Shown here piece by piece: positions 44,144 through 52,198 of a stretch of DNA of 64,000 nt; position 1 is the stretch's first letter, and each line of letters begins with the position of its first letter. The notes below the pieces were generated by a model that was not told the DNA's origin, did no database searches, and was given only the letters and a program-made list of their open reading frames with translations. The position numbers were made by a program, and so were the translations under genes. This DNA comes from Arthrobacter_H sp030452125 (GTDB taxonomy: Bacteria > Actinomycetota > Actinomycetes > Actinomycetales > Micrococcaceae): the NCBI GenBank assembly GCA_052379645.1, contig JBQSYU010000004.1, one strand, 5' to 3'.

Positions 44144-45808
44144 CTACTCGGACTCGTTGCGGTTGACGACCTCGCCGTGGTGCCGGCGCGTCCGCGAGCG
44201 GCGGCGGCGTGCCGGACGGGCCGCCTCGTCGCTGGTGGGTCCGGTCTCGGCGGGCTGGCGGTTCGTCTCCCCGGTGGCTTCGCGGTTGGGACGGTCGGAG
44301 CGGCCGTGGCCGCGGCCCCGACGCCCGGCGCCGTCCCCACCGGATTCCGAGCCGCGGCTGCGACCGCGTCCGCGGCCCGCGTCGCGGCCCGAGCGGGAAC
44401 CGGTTCCCCGGCCCTTCTCGCGCTCTGCCGGACGTTTGCCGGTTTCGCCCAGGTCCTCGAGCTTCTCCCCGGACAGTCCCTGGAGCTTGCGTTGGTTGCG
44501 CGGCAGCCGTCCCTTGGTCCCGGCCGGGATGCCCAGATCGGTGAACAGGTGCGGTGAGGAGGAATAGGTTTCCACCGGATCGGCCTGGTCCAGTCCCAGG
44601 GCCTTGTTGATCAGGCCCCAGCGGGGGACATCGGACCAATCGACGAACGTGATCGCGGTCCCCTTCTTCCCCGCACGGCCGGTGCGGCCGATCCGGTGGA
44701 GGTAGGTCTTCTCGTCCTCGGGGCACTGCAGGTTGATCACGTGGGTCACATCCTCCACGTCGATGCCCCGGGCGGCGACCTCGGTGGCGACCAGCACGTC
44801 GACCTTGTGGTTGCGGAAGGCGCGCAGTGCCTGCTCGCGGGCGCCCTGGCCGAGGTCCCCGTGGATCGCGCCGGCGGCGAAACCGCGGTCGATCAGTTCC
44901 TCGGAGAGCTTGGCGGCGGAGCGCTTGGTCTTGGTGAAGATGATGGTGCGTCCGCGGCCTTCGGACTGCAGGATGCGGGCGACGACTTCGTCCTTGTCCA
45001 ACTGGTGGGCGCGGTAGACGACCTGGCGGATGTCCTTCTTGGTGATGCCGTCGTCCTCGGGGTCCGCGGCACGGATATGCGTCGGATGGGACATGTAGCG
45101 GCGGGCCATCGACACGACGGCGCCGGGCATCGTGGCCGAGAACAGCATGGTCTGGTGCACGGCGGGGATGGCGGCGAGCAGCGTCTCGACGTCGGGCAGG
45201 AAGCCCAGGTCGAGCATCTCGTCGGCTTCATCCAGGACCACGATGCGGATGTTCTTCAGGTTCAGGTACTTCTGCTTATGCAGGTCGATCAGACGCCCCG
45301 GGGTGCCGACCACCAGTTCGACGCCCGCGGTGAGCTGCTCGATCTGCGGCTCGTAGGCGCGACCACCGTAGATGGTGGCGATGCGGGCATTGCGCTTGGT
45401 CGCGGCCTTCTGGATGTCGGCGGAGACCTGGTTGGCCAGTTCACGGGTCGGAGCCACGATGAGGGCCTGAGGTGCGCCGGGGCTGGGCAGCTTGTCGTAA
45501 TCGGGGTCGTCCCGGCCGATGACCCGCTGCAGGGCGGGAATGCCGAAACCGAAGGTCTTGCCGGTGCCGGTCTTGGCCTGCCCGATGATGTCGTGTCCGG
45601 CCAGCGCGACCGGAAGGGTCATCGACTGGATCGGGAACGGGTGGATGATGCCGGCGTCGGCGAGGGATTCGACGATGTCCTCGCGGACGCCGAAGTCTGC
45701 GAAGGTCTGTTCGGGCAGCTCATGCGGGGCATCCTCGCTTGCGAGGAGACCGTCGACCGGAAGTTCGATGGTTCCGGTGTCGTCGGTGAGTTGTTGCTCA
45801 GTATTCAA
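44144..45808 (-). CDS. DEAD/DEAH-box ATP-dependent RNA helicase
   Basis: The 554-residue helicase has the Q motif FADFGV..IV..L...G...PFPIQ (about 36-60), motif I AKTGTGKT (about 77-84), motif Ia PTRELANQ (about 120-127), motif II VLDEADEM (about 191-198), motif III FSATMP (about 223-228) and motif VI HRIGRTGRAGKKG (about 364-376). The last about 130 residues are basic and rich in Arg-Gly, typical of RNA-binding tails in cold-shock helicases. The only in-frame start is TTG 45808, overlapping the stop of a 64-codon leader ORF as TTGA. It likely acts in RNA remodelling or ribosome assembly. Confidence 0.93.
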   Translation of the reverse strand: MNTEQQLTDDTGTIELPVDGLLASEDAPHELPEQTFADFGVREDIVESLADAGIIHPFPIQSMTLPVALAGHDIIGQAKTGTGKTFGFGIPALQRVIGRDDPDYDKLPSPGAPQALIVAPTRELANQVSADIQKAATKRNARIATIYGGRAYEPQIEQLTAGVELVVGTPGRLIDLHKQKYLNLKNIRIVVLDEADEMLDLGFLPDVETLLAAIPAVHQTMLFSATMPGAVVSMARRYMSHPTHIRAADPEDDGITKKDIRQVVYRAHQLDKDEVVARILQSEGRGRTIIFTKTKRSAAKLSEELIDRGFAAGAIHGDLGQGAREQALRAFRNHKVDVLVATEVAARGIDVEDVTHVINLQCPEDEKTYLHRIGRTGRAGKKGTAITFVDWSDVPRWGLINKALGLDQADPVETYSSSPHLFTDLGIPAGTKGRLPRNQRKLQGLSGEKLEDLGETGKRPAEREKGRGTGSRSGRDAGRGRGRSRGSESGGDGAGRRGRGHGRSDRPNREATGETNRQPAETGPTSDEAARPARRRRSRTRRHHGEVVNRNESE

Positions 45809-45999
45809 TGAAATCTCATTCGTTTAGGCGCCGGGGCTCGGTGTGCTCGACGTCCTCTGAAAACGGAGAGCGGAGTCCACCGCAGCAGCGGCGCGTCCAG
45901 CGGAGCCGATCGCGGGCTAACCAGCGCGAATGAACGCGCAAAAGGTGCAGGTTCGCTGGGAATTCCTGCCAAGTAAATGCGTCTGGTACGACCGGGCAT
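45805..45999 (-). CDS. Leader ORF overlapping the helicase start
   Basis: This 64-codon frame starts at ATG 45999 with GACAAGG directly upstream and stops at TGA 45805-45807, which overlaps the helicase TTG start by two bases. The product is rich in Arg, Pro and Ala (starts MPGRTRRIYLAGIPSEPAPF) and resembles nothing I know. It may be a regulatory leader peptide whose translation feeds ribosomes to the weak TTG start. Coding status is not proven, because composition is ordinary for high-GC DNA. Confidence 0.35.
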   Translation of the reverse strand: MPGRTRRIYLAGIPSEPAPFARSFALVSPRSAPLDAPLLRWTPLSVFRGRRAHRAPAPKRMRFH

Positions 46000-46015
46000 C
46001 CTTGTCTACCCCTCC

Positions 46016-46021
46016 AGTCTA
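46016..46021 (-). promoter_or_regulatory. Candidate -10 box for the helicase leader
   Basis: TAGACT on the minus strand lies 17 bp before ATG 45999 of the leader ORF and would give a helicase leader of about 200 nt. Confidence 0.4.
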
Positions 46022-46074
46022 CCGTGCCGCGACATAATCACCGCTTCGACCCGGCGACCGCGCGTGGCGTGCGT

Positions 46075-46080
46075 TAGGCT
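46075..46080 (+). promoter_or_regulatory. -10 box of the thi operon
   Basis: TAGGCT is followed by GGAACC, placing the transcription start near 46087, right at the 5' end of the TPP riboswitch. Confidence 0.55.
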
Positions 46081-46087
46081 GGAACCG

Positions 46088-46192
46088 AACCACGGGAGCC
46101 CGCAGACGGGCTGAGAGGGCGCTGCGCCGCAGATGCGGTACCGAGCGCCGACCGAGACACCTGATCCGGATCATGCCGGCGGAGGGAAGGTA
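46088..46192 (+). ncRNA. TPP riboswitch (THI element)
   Basis: The thi-box elements are in order: GGGAGCCCG near 46094, CTGAGAGGG at 46111-46119, a variable P3 extension, then ACCTGATCCGGATCATGCC (46159-46177) followed by GGCGGAGGGA. The aptamer's 3' strand runs into GGAGGGAAGG (46181-46190), which is also the ribosome site of thiO nine bases later. Thiamine pyrophosphate binding would therefore block translation initiation of thiO directly. Confidence 0.95.
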
Positions 46193-46199
46193 AAACAGT

Positions 46200-47387
46200 A
46201 TGCATTGTGCGGTCATCGGCGCCGGCATCGTCGGCTTGTCCATCGGCTGGGAACTGGCCCGCAGCGGATACCGTGTCACCCTGATCGATCCCGAACCCGC
46301 CACCGGGGCCACCCATGCCGCGGCGGGGATGCTCGCGGCCGTCACCGAATTCCACTACCAGGAACAGGGCCTGCTGGGACTCTCCGTTCCCGCCGCCGAC
46401 GCCTGGCCCCGGTGGGCCCGGGAACTGGAAGCAGCCAGTGGCCGACCCACCGGCTTCGAGGCCTGCGGCACGCTGGTGGTTGCCGCCGACGGCGCCGATC
46501 GAGCCGATCTCTCGGCGCTGGCCGAGGCCCAACGCACCGTCGGGTTGGGGATCGGGGAGCTGGGCACCGCGGCGGCCCGCGAAGTCGAACCGCTGTTGGC
46601 CCCCCGGCTGGCCGGGGCCTTCCGGGCCCCCGGGGACGCACGGACCGACCCGCGCCGCACCGCAGCCGCCTTGCTGGCCGCCCTCGAACTCGAATCCGGT
46701 GTGAGCGTGAACCGCCGGCGGGCCACCGGCGTCGTCGCCGGAGCACACGGGCCCGTCGTCCAGACCCTGGGTCCCGACGGGGCCCGGGAAGACCTCGAAG
46801 CCGATGAGGTCATCCTGGCCACCGGGACCGGAAGGACCGGAGAGCGCGGGGGAGCGGGGGAGCGGATCAGTGGATTGCCGGCCTCGCTGCGGCTTCCGGT
46901 CCGCCCGGTCTTCGGCGATGTGCTCAGGATGCGCCCGACCGCCACGGCCCCGCGTCCGGCCGGCTCCACGGTGCGCGCCCTGGTCTCCGGGCAACGGGTC
47001 TACATCCTTCCGCGCCGCGACGGGGAAGTGGTCGTGGGGGCCACCGAACGCGAGGACGACCAGCCCGGCATCAGCGTCGAGGGCGTGCACCGGCTGCTAC
47101 GTGACGCCCTGCGGGTGATGCCCGCCCTGGCCCACTATGAACTGGTGGACCTGACGGCCCGGGCCCGTCCATCAACCCCCGACCACCTGCCCCTGCTCGG
47201 ACGCATCGGCCCCGGACTGCTGGCCGCCACCGGATTCCACCGCCACGGGGTGCTGCTCAGTGTGGCCGCGGCAGCCACCATCCGCGGGCTGATTGGCCCG
47301 GTGCCCGGGGCCACGCCGCCGAGACCACCCCCGGCCAGCCTCGACCCGACCCGACTGGCACCCTTCGACCCCTGGAGATTCTCATGA
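46200..47387 (+). CDS. thiO: Glycine oxidase ThiO
   Basis: The 395-residue FAD-dependent oxidase makes iminoglycine (dehydroglycine) for thiazole synthesis in aerobic bacteria. It has the N-terminal FAD motif VIGAGIVGLSIGWEL (about 4-18), THAAAGMLA (about 38-46), and the DAAO-family C-terminal region TARARPSTPDHLPLLG (about 320-335) with ATGFHRHGVLLSVAAA (about 343-358). It is the first gene after the TPP riboswitch. Its stop overlaps the thiS start by ATGA. Confidence 0.93.
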   Translation: MHCAVIGAGIVGLSIGWELARSGYRVTLIDPEPATGATHAAAGMLAAVTEFHYQEQGLLGLSVPAADAWPRWARELEAASGRPTGFEACGTLVVAADGADRADLSALAEAQRTVGLGIGELGTAAAREVEPLLAPRLAGAFRAPGDARTDPRRTAAALLAALELESGVSVNRRRATGVVAGAHGPVVQTLGPDGAREDLEADEVILATGTGRTGERGGAGERISGLPASLRLPVRPVFGDVLRMRPTATAPRPAGSTVRALVSGQRVYILPRRDGEVVVGATEREDDQPGISVEGVHRLLRDALRVMPALAHYELVDLTARARPSTPDHLPLLGRIGPGLLAATGFHRHGVLLSVAAAATIRGLIGPVPGATPPRPPPASLDPTRLAPFDPWRFS

Positions 47388-47632
47388 ACGACACCACGCC
47401 CCCACTGATCCTGAACGGACAGGCCGAACCCCACGCCGCCCTGAGCGTGCTGGAGCTGATCCAACGCGAAACGGGCCTGGCGCTGGGCGCCGATGGCCGC
47501 ACGAGCGAGGGAACGAGCCCCGGGCTGGCCGCCGCGGTCAACGACGAGGTCGTTCCCCGCTCGGCCTGGGCCCGGACCCGGTTGCAGCCGGGGGACCGGA
47601 TCGAACTGCTCTCGGCGGTGCAAGGTGGGTGA
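47384..47632 (+). CDS. thiS: Thiamine sulfur-carrier protein ThiS
   Basis: The 82-residue protein ends in the ubiquitin-like Gly-Gly tail (SAVQGG) that is adenylated and thiocarboxylated to carry sulfur to ThiG. RSAWARTRLQPGDRIELLS (about 59-77) matches the family C-terminal half. The length is slightly above the usual 65-70 residues owing to an N-terminal extension. GGAG lies 6 nt before ATG 47384. It overlaps thiO by 4 and thiG by 8 bases. Confidence 0.92.
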   Translation: MNDTTPPLILNGQAEPHAALSVLELIQRETGLALGADGRTSEGTSPGLAAAVNDEVVPRSAWARTRLQPGDRIELLSAVQGG

Positions 47633-48422
47633 AGGTGCGGGAACCGACGACCTCCTCCTGGACGGAACCCGCTTCGGCTCACGGCTGATCACCGGGACCG
47701 GCGGTGCCCCCGGGCAGGACGTGCTCGAAGCCGCCCTGCGTGCTTCCGGAACCGAACTGACCACGGTGTCGATGCGCCGCCACGCAGTGGTCCCGGGCAC
47801 CGAATCGATCTTCGCGTTGCTGGGACGGCTGGGCATCCGACTGCTGCCGAACACCGCAGGATGCCATACCGCCCGTGAAGCGGTCCTCACCGCCAGGATG
47901 GGCCGCGAAGCGGTGGAGACCGACTGGGTCAAACTCGAGGTGATCGCCGACGACGAATCACTGCTGCCCGATATCCCCGAACTCCTCAAAGCCACCGAGG
48001 AACTGGTGGCCGACGGGTTCAAGGTCTTCGCCTACACCAACGACGACCCGGTGGCCGCCCAACGACTCGAGGACCTGGGCTGCACGGCGGTCATGCCGCT
48101 GGGGGCACCCATCGGCACCGGCCAGGGGATCCTGAACCCGCACAACATCGAATACATCGCCTCCCGGCTGACGGTCCCGGTGGTGCTCGACGCCGGGATC
48201 GGCACCGCCTCGGATGCCGCCCTGGCCATGGAACTGGGGTGCGACGCCGTGTTGTTGGCCACCGCCGTCACCCGGGCCCAGGATCCCGCCCTGATGGCCG
48301 AGGCCTTCAGGCATGCGGTGCGGGCCGGTCGACTGGCCCAGCGGGGCGGGCGGATCCCGCGTCGGCCCATGGCCCAGGCCTCCTCGAGCATGCAGGGACG
48401 GGCGGAGTTCCTGCTGGGCTGA
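47625..48422 (+). CDS. thiG: Thiazole synthase ThiG
   Basis: The 265-residue TIM-barrel enzyme joins deoxyxylulose phosphate, iminoglycine and ThiS sulfur to the thiazole phosphate. Visible are FGSRLITGTGGAPG (about 16-29), TTVSMRRHAV, NTAGCHTAREAVLTARMGRE (in parts about 76-95), the Schiff-base lysine region DWVKLEVIAD (about 101-110), and the phosphate loop DAGIGTASDAALAMELGCD (about 189-207). GTG 47625 lies within the end of thiS; the frame is open upstream only inside thiS. It ends the riboswitch operon; no thiE is present here. Confidence 0.94.
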   Translation: MGEGAGTDDLLLDGTRFGSRLITGTGGAPGQDVLEAALRASGTELTTVSMRRHAVVPGTESIFALLGRLGIRLLPNTAGCHTAREAVLTARMGREAVETDWVKLEVIADDESLLPDIPELLKATEELVADGFKVFAYTNDDPVAAQRLEDLGCTAVMPLGAPIGTGQGILNPHNIEYIASRLTVPVVLDAGIGTASDAALAMELGCDAVLLATAVTRAQDPALMAEAFRHAVRAGRLAQRGGRIPRRPMAQASSSMQGRAEFLLG

Positions 48423-48447
48423 ACGGGTGGGGCCGCCGGCCGGTCGT

Positions 48448-49911
48448 TTAGTCGATCCTGAACAGTACGGTGCGCCGGTCGATATCGGCCTCGATCAGTT
48501 CGGCCTGGACGCGTTCGCCGGCTTCGGCCCGGCCCAGGAAGCGGGCGTTGACCGCCGGGTCCAGAAGCTGCAGGCGCCCGCCCGGGGCCTCACCGTTCTC
48601 CCGGGCCCTGGCCGCCTGCTCGGCGGTGGTGCCATTGAGGGTGATCGCATCGAATTTCTCCCCGATCCGGTCCGAGAGCAGGGCGGCCTCGACGGTATCG
48701 ATGGCTGCCCGTTCGGCGGTTCCCGCCACCTGGTTGGAGGACTGCATCAGCTCCGGCAGCAGGACAAGGGCCCGGCGGATTCCCGCAGGAACCTCGGCTC
48801 CGCGGACCAGATGCTCGCAGACGACGAGGCTGAACCGGTCCACCAGCCGGCGCAACGGGGCCGTGGTGTGCGCATAGGGGGCAGCGATGGCCGCCTGGAT
48901 CCGTTCCTCGGGGGCTTCGCCGTCGAACGCGGTATACCCGGCCCCCCGGAAGAGCGAGGTGGCGGCATGCATGATGGCCAGCTGACGGGGCTCGGTGACA
49001 TCGAGCGAGCGCAGGAACTCCCCGTAGGGGACCCCGTCGCGCCAGGGGGTCCCCAGGGAGGCGGCCTGGCGGCGGAAGGCCGTGGACCCGTGCTCATCGG
49101 GGGCGGGCATGGTCCGCAGGATCCCGATCCCGCCCTCGAGCATGATCCGGGCGGCCTCCATCCCGGTCAGCAAGGAGATCTGCGCATTCCAGTCCTCCAC
49201 CGGCAGGGCCGCCCGGACGGTCAGGCAGGGGACCCCGTCCTCGTCCACCTCGACCTCCTGCTCGGGGATGCGCAGGCTCGCCCCACCGCGCTCGCGTTCG
49301 GCCTCGATGCGCTTGAGCCCGACTTCCTTCAACAGTGCCAGCGACTCCGAGGCATGCCCCTCGTCGATCGAGGCCTGGACCCCGGCGTAGTCGAGCTTCT
49401 GCCGACTGCACACCGTGGCCCGGAGGAGCCCGGTCCGGCGCACCAGTGCCGCCGCATCCAGGTGGAACGTCCAGACATAGGCGCCACGGCGTTGCCCGGG
49501 CAGCAACGAGCCGGCATCCTCGCTGATGATCTCCGGGTGCAGGGGCACCCGGTGGCCCGGCAGATACAGGGTCTGTCCACGGTGCCTGGTCTCGGCGTCG
49601 AGGGCGCCGCCCAGCTCGACCAGGGCCGGGACATCGGCGATGGCATAGCGGACCACATAGCCCTCCCCGTCACGGGCGAGGTGGACGGCCTGGTCGAGAT
49701 CGGTGGAAGCGGCCGGATCGATGGTGACGAACTCGATTTCCGTCAGATCGTGGTCGGGCAGGACCAGGGAATCGATGGCGGTCCTGGCCTCGGCCAACGC
49801 CTGCGGGGGATAGTCCCCGGGAAGCTCCAACGCGGACACCACCGAGTCCAATGCCTGGACGAGACGGGTCTGCGCGGCATTGGTCTTCAGCTCAAGGGGT
49901 TTGTGCACCAC
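48448..49911 (-). CDS. RNB-domain (RNase II/R family) ribonuclease
   Basis: The 487-residue protein is a short RNase II-family 3'-5' exonuclease. The catalytic Mg2+ motif is IDPAASTDLDQAVHL (about 64-78), followed by VRYAIADVPALVELGG (about 88-103) and YLPGHRVPLHPEIISED (about 119-135). HTTAPLRRLVDRFS (about 358-371) is the RNB C-terminal signature. The cold-shock and S1 domains of full-length RNase II/R are absent or very reduced, as in the single-domain actinobacterial type. GTG 49911 has TAGGCT 6 nt upstream. It is divergent from the MiaE-like gene. Confidence 0.9.
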   Translation of the reverse strand: MVHKPLELKTNAAQTRLVQALDSVVSALELPGDYPPQALAEARTAIDSLVLPDHDLTEIEFVTIDPAASTDLDQAVHLARDGEGYVVRYAIADVPALVELGGALDAETRHRGQTLYLPGHRVPLHPEIISEDAGSLLPGQRRGAYVWTFHLDAAALVRRTGLLRATVCSRQKLDYAGVQASIDEGHASESLALLKEVGLKRIEAERERGGASLRIPEQEVEVDEDGVPCLTVRAALPVEDWNAQISLLTGMEAARIMLEGGIGILRTMPAPDEHGSTAFRRQAASLGTPWRDGVPYGEFLRSLDVTEPRQLAIMHAATSLFRGAGYTAFDGEAPEERIQAAIAAPYAHTTAPLRRLVDRFSLVVCEHLVRGAEVPAGIRRALVLLPELMQSSNQVAGTAERAAIDTVEAALLSDRIGEKFDAITLNGTTAEQAARARENGEAPGGRLQLLDPAVNARFLGRAEAGERVQAELIEADIDRRTVLFRID

Positions 49912-49917
49912 GGATTC

Positions 49918-49923
49918 AGCCTA
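49918..49923 (-). promoter_or_regulatory. -10 box of the RNB gene (leaderless)
   Basis: TAGGCT on the minus strand is followed by 6 nt (GAATCC) and GTG 49911. Confidence 0.55.
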
Positions 49924-49977
49924 ACCACAACATGGAAGGAAACCAGCGCCCGGGCCGGGGAGGAACCGTGCCGGAGG

Positions 49978-49983
49978 TAGGCT
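49978..49983 (+). promoter_or_regulatory. -10 box of the MiaE-like gene (leaderless)
   Basis: TAGGCT is followed by 7 nt and ATG 49991. Confidence 0.55.
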
Positions 49984-49990
49984 GGCCTGC

Positions 49991-50671
49991 ATGACCGAGC
50001 TGCCACCGCCGACCCTTGACGACGCGACCCGAGCCCGGGCCGAACTGGCCCTATGCGGGCTGATGGCCTACCGGGAACTGACCGCGTTCGAACGCCTGTC
50101 CTCCGATGCCCGCTTCTCACCGACCATCATCGACCGGGTGGCGCTGGCCCGTCTGGCGGTCCACGAGTTCGGGCACTACGAACGGGTCGTGGAGGTCATC
50201 ACCTCCCGGGGGGCCGAGCCGACGGATTCCATGGAACCGTTCGTGGCCTCCATCGATGCCCTGCACGATCGCACCCGCCCGGGGGACTGGTACGAATCCC
50301 TGATGAAGGCCCACGTCATCGACTCGGTCTCGGGGGATTTCTATGTTGCCATCTCCCGGGGCCTGGATCCCGACGTCCGTGGACTCGTCCAGGAGGTGCA
50401 GGCGCTGGACGCACAGAACCAATGGCTCCACGAACGCCTCCAGGAAGCCCTGGCGGAAGATCCCCGACTGGCCTCCCGCTTGGCGTTGTGGGGACGGCGG
50501 CTGCTCGGCGAGGCCCTCACCCAGGCCCGCAGGATCGCCGATAGCGGCCTGTTCAACGACGCACTGATCACCGAGGCGGATGAGGCCGGGGAGGAACCCC
50601 TGGGCGTCTTGTTCGCCCAGCTCGTGGAGAACCATTCACGCAGGATGGCCGCCTTGGGGTTGACTGCCTGA
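49991..50671 (+). CDS. Ferritin-like fold protein, MiaE-like tRNA hydroxylase family
   Basis: The 226-residue all-helical protein has a diiron-type four-helix bundle: MAYRELTAFERLSSDA (about 22-37, Glu ligands) and LARLAVHEFGHYERVVE (about 52-68, ExxH). A second ExxH-like pair appears to be lost or shifted in the C-terminal half (LFAQLVENHSRRM, about 206-218). It matches the actinobacterial tRNA-(ms2io6A)-hydroxylase-like / ferritin_like_2 family. Whether it hydroxylates tRNA is not known, since actinobacterial substrates are poorly defined. The ATG is 7 nt after TAGGCT. Confidence 0.8.
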   Translation: MTELPPPTLDDATRARAELALCGLMAYRELTAFERLSSDARFSPTIIDRVALARLAVHEFGHYERVVEVITSRGAEPTDSMEPFVASIDALHDRTRPGDWYESLMKAHVIDSVSGDFYVAISRGLDPDVRGLVQEVQALDAQNQWLHERLQEALAEDPRLASRLALWGRRLLGEALTQARRIADSGLFNDALITEADEAGEEPLGVLFAQLVENHSRRMAALGLTA

Positions 50672-50714
50672 GCCGCTCGCACGAGCATGGGCCCAGGGAG
50701 CGAAAGGAGAGATC

Positions 50715-51095
50715 ATGACCGATCCATCCACCGGCCCGGGCGACGGCGTCCTGACCGGTACCCAAATCAATGAGGCCTTGGCCGGGCTGCCGGATTGGCG
50801 GCATCGACGAGGTGCCCTGGTGACCGCCTATGCCTTCGAATCCTCGGCCGCGGCCATCGGGTTCATCGCCGCCGTGGGGGCGATCGCCGAGGAACGCAAC
50901 CACCACCCCGATCTGGACTGGCGCTACGACACCGTGTTCCTGGCGGTGTCCTCCCATGAGGCAGGCAGTCAGGTGACCGGCCAGGACACGGGCTTCGCCG
51001 AGGCCGTCTCCCAGGCCGCGACACGGGACGGCGGGAGTGCCGAACCGCAGCGACACCCGGCCGTGCACGAAGGGAACGATGGCGAGAACCCCTGA
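50715..51095 (+). CDS. Pterin-4a-carbinolamine dehydratase (PCD/DCoH family)
   Basis: The 126-residue protein carries the PCD signature ERNHHPDLDWRYDTVFLAVSS in parts (about 60-80), with the conserved HH/P/D core that dehydrates 4a-hydroxytetrahydropterin. GLPDWRHRRGALVTAYAF (about 24-41) is the family N-terminal half. AAAGGAGAG precedes ATG 50715. Actinobacteria often lack aromatic amino acid hydroxylases, so the role may be in molybdopterin or another pterin pathway. The C-terminus (from about 100) is polar and disordered. Confidence 0.88.
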   Translation: MTDPSTGPGDGVLTGTQINEALAGLPDWRHRRGALVTAYAFESSAAAIGFIAAVGAIAEERNHHPDLDWRYDTVFLAVSSHEAGSQVTGQDTGFAEAVSQAATRDGGSAEPQRHPAVHEGNDGENP

Positions 51096-51138
51096 CGGAC
51101 CGCAGGATTCCTGACCACGGCGACGCCGGGCCACGAAA

Positions 51139-51177
51139 AACGGCCGGCCCCGACGTCTACCGTCGGGGCCGGCCGTT
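51139..51177. terminator. Bidirectional terminator between the PCD gene and the DUF3107 gene
   Basis: AACGGCCGGCCCCGACG (51139-51155) and CGTCGGGGCCGGCCGTT (51161-51177) form a perfect 17-bp stem with a 5-nt loop. AAAAA precedes it, so the minus-strand transcript ends in a U-run. Confidence 0.85.
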
Positions 51178-51194
51178 GCTCGGCATGCGGCCTG

Positions 51195-51422
51195 CTAGGC
51201 CTGGGCGGCGAAGCCCACGCGACGCGGTTCCTCGGCGCCGACCTCGACATAGCCGATGACACCGGCGGGAACGATGACCTGGCGGCCCTTGGAATCACTG
51301 AGCACCAGATCGGTGGATCCGCTGATGGCATCACGGACGGTCTGGGTGACCTGCTCCGTGGTTTCAGCCGATTCGATGACAACCTCGCGGGCAACATTCT
51401 GGATTCCGATGCGCACGTCCAT
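51195..51422 (-). CDS. DUF3107 small protein
   Basis: The 75-residue protein begins MDVRIGIQNVAREVVIES and ends VIGYVEVGAEEPRRVGFA, matching the actinobacterial DUF3107 family along its length. The predicted fold is a small alpha/beta domain. AGAGGAG lies 6 nt before ATG 51422, which fixes the start; the frame opening at 51482 adds a segment with no support. It sits after the TetR gene on the same strand, a conserved neighbour pair. Function unknown. Confidence 0.88.
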   Translation of the reverse strand: MDVRIGIQNVAREVVIESAETTEQVTQTVRDAISGSTDLVLSDSKGRQVIVPAGVIGYVEVGAEEPRRVGFAAQA

Positions 51423-51489
51423 GGTGGCTCCTCTTAAGTCGGGGTGGGCGCCTGAAGCGTCGCCCATATACGTCAGGGTCAAATCTACG

Positions 51490-52110
51490 TCAGGATTCCT
51501 TCGGGAACCGAGCGATTCCGCGCCAAGCTAAACGCGAGACCAGGTCGCTGGCCTCGTCGAGGTCGACCTCGCCCTCCAGCTCGAGCCAGTAGCGGGCCGC
51601 GACCTGCGCCATGCCGGACATGGCCCGGCCCAACAGCACCGCTTGGGCCTGGCTGAGCCCGGTGTCCTCGGCGATGACCCCGGCGATGGCGTCGGCGAAA
51701 CCGGCGTTGAACGTCTCCAGACGCGAACTGACGGCGGAATCATGCATCAGATCCGATTCGAAGACCAGACGGTGGGCCTGGCTGTCCCCGGCGATGAAGC
51801 CGAAGAACTCGCGGATGGTCGCCTGGACCCGCTGCTTGTTGTCGGTGGTGGAGGCAATGGCCTTGAGCAGGCGTTCGGACAAGGCCTGCAGGTGTTCGTC
51901 GAGCAGCGCGAGATAGAGTTCGCGTTTGCCCGGGAAGTGCTGGTAGAGCACCGGCTTGCTGACCATGGCGACATCGGCGATCTCGTCCATGGCAGCACCA
52001 TGGTAGCCATGGGCCACGAAGACCTGGTGCGCGGCCTGAAGCAATTGCCGCCGTCGCTGGTCCCGCGGCATCCGAGGGGTCCGCTGGGAATTTTCTGGAC
52101 TGCGCTCCAC
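51490..52110 (-). CDS. TetR/AcrR-family transcriptional regulator
   Basis: The 206-residue protein has an N-terminal HTH: RRQLLQAAHQVFVAHGYHGA (about 21-40), AMDEIADVAMVSKPVLYQHF (about 41-60) and PGKRELYLALLDEHLQ. The C-terminal ligand-binding domain is all helical. GTG 52110 has GGAGGAAAGG upstream. Its targets are unknown: the DUF3107 gene follows it, and moeZ is divergent with about 88 bp between, so either may be controlled. Confidence 0.9.
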   Translation of the reverse strand: MERSPENSQRTPRMPRDQRRRQLLQAAHQVFVAHGYHGAAMDEIADVAMVSKPVLYQHFPGKRELYLALLDEHLQALSERLLKAIASTTDNKQRVQATIREFFGFIAGDSQAHRLVFESDLMHDSAVSSRLETFNAGFADAIAGVIAEDTGLSQAQAVLLGRAMSGMAQVAARYWLELEGEVDLDEASDLVSRLAWRGIARFPKES

Positions 52111-52186
52111 TGCCTGCCTTTCCTCCGCAACGTCGTCGTCGTTACGGATGGAGTCATTCTACCCATGGGTATTCCGTGGCTGGGAC

Positions 52187-52192
52187 TAGGCT
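52187..52192 (+). promoter_or_regulatory. -10 box of the moeZ-like gene (leaderless)
   Basis: TAGGCT is followed by 6 nt (GGGAAA) and ATG 52199. Confidence 0.55.
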
Positions 52193-52198
52193 GGGAAA

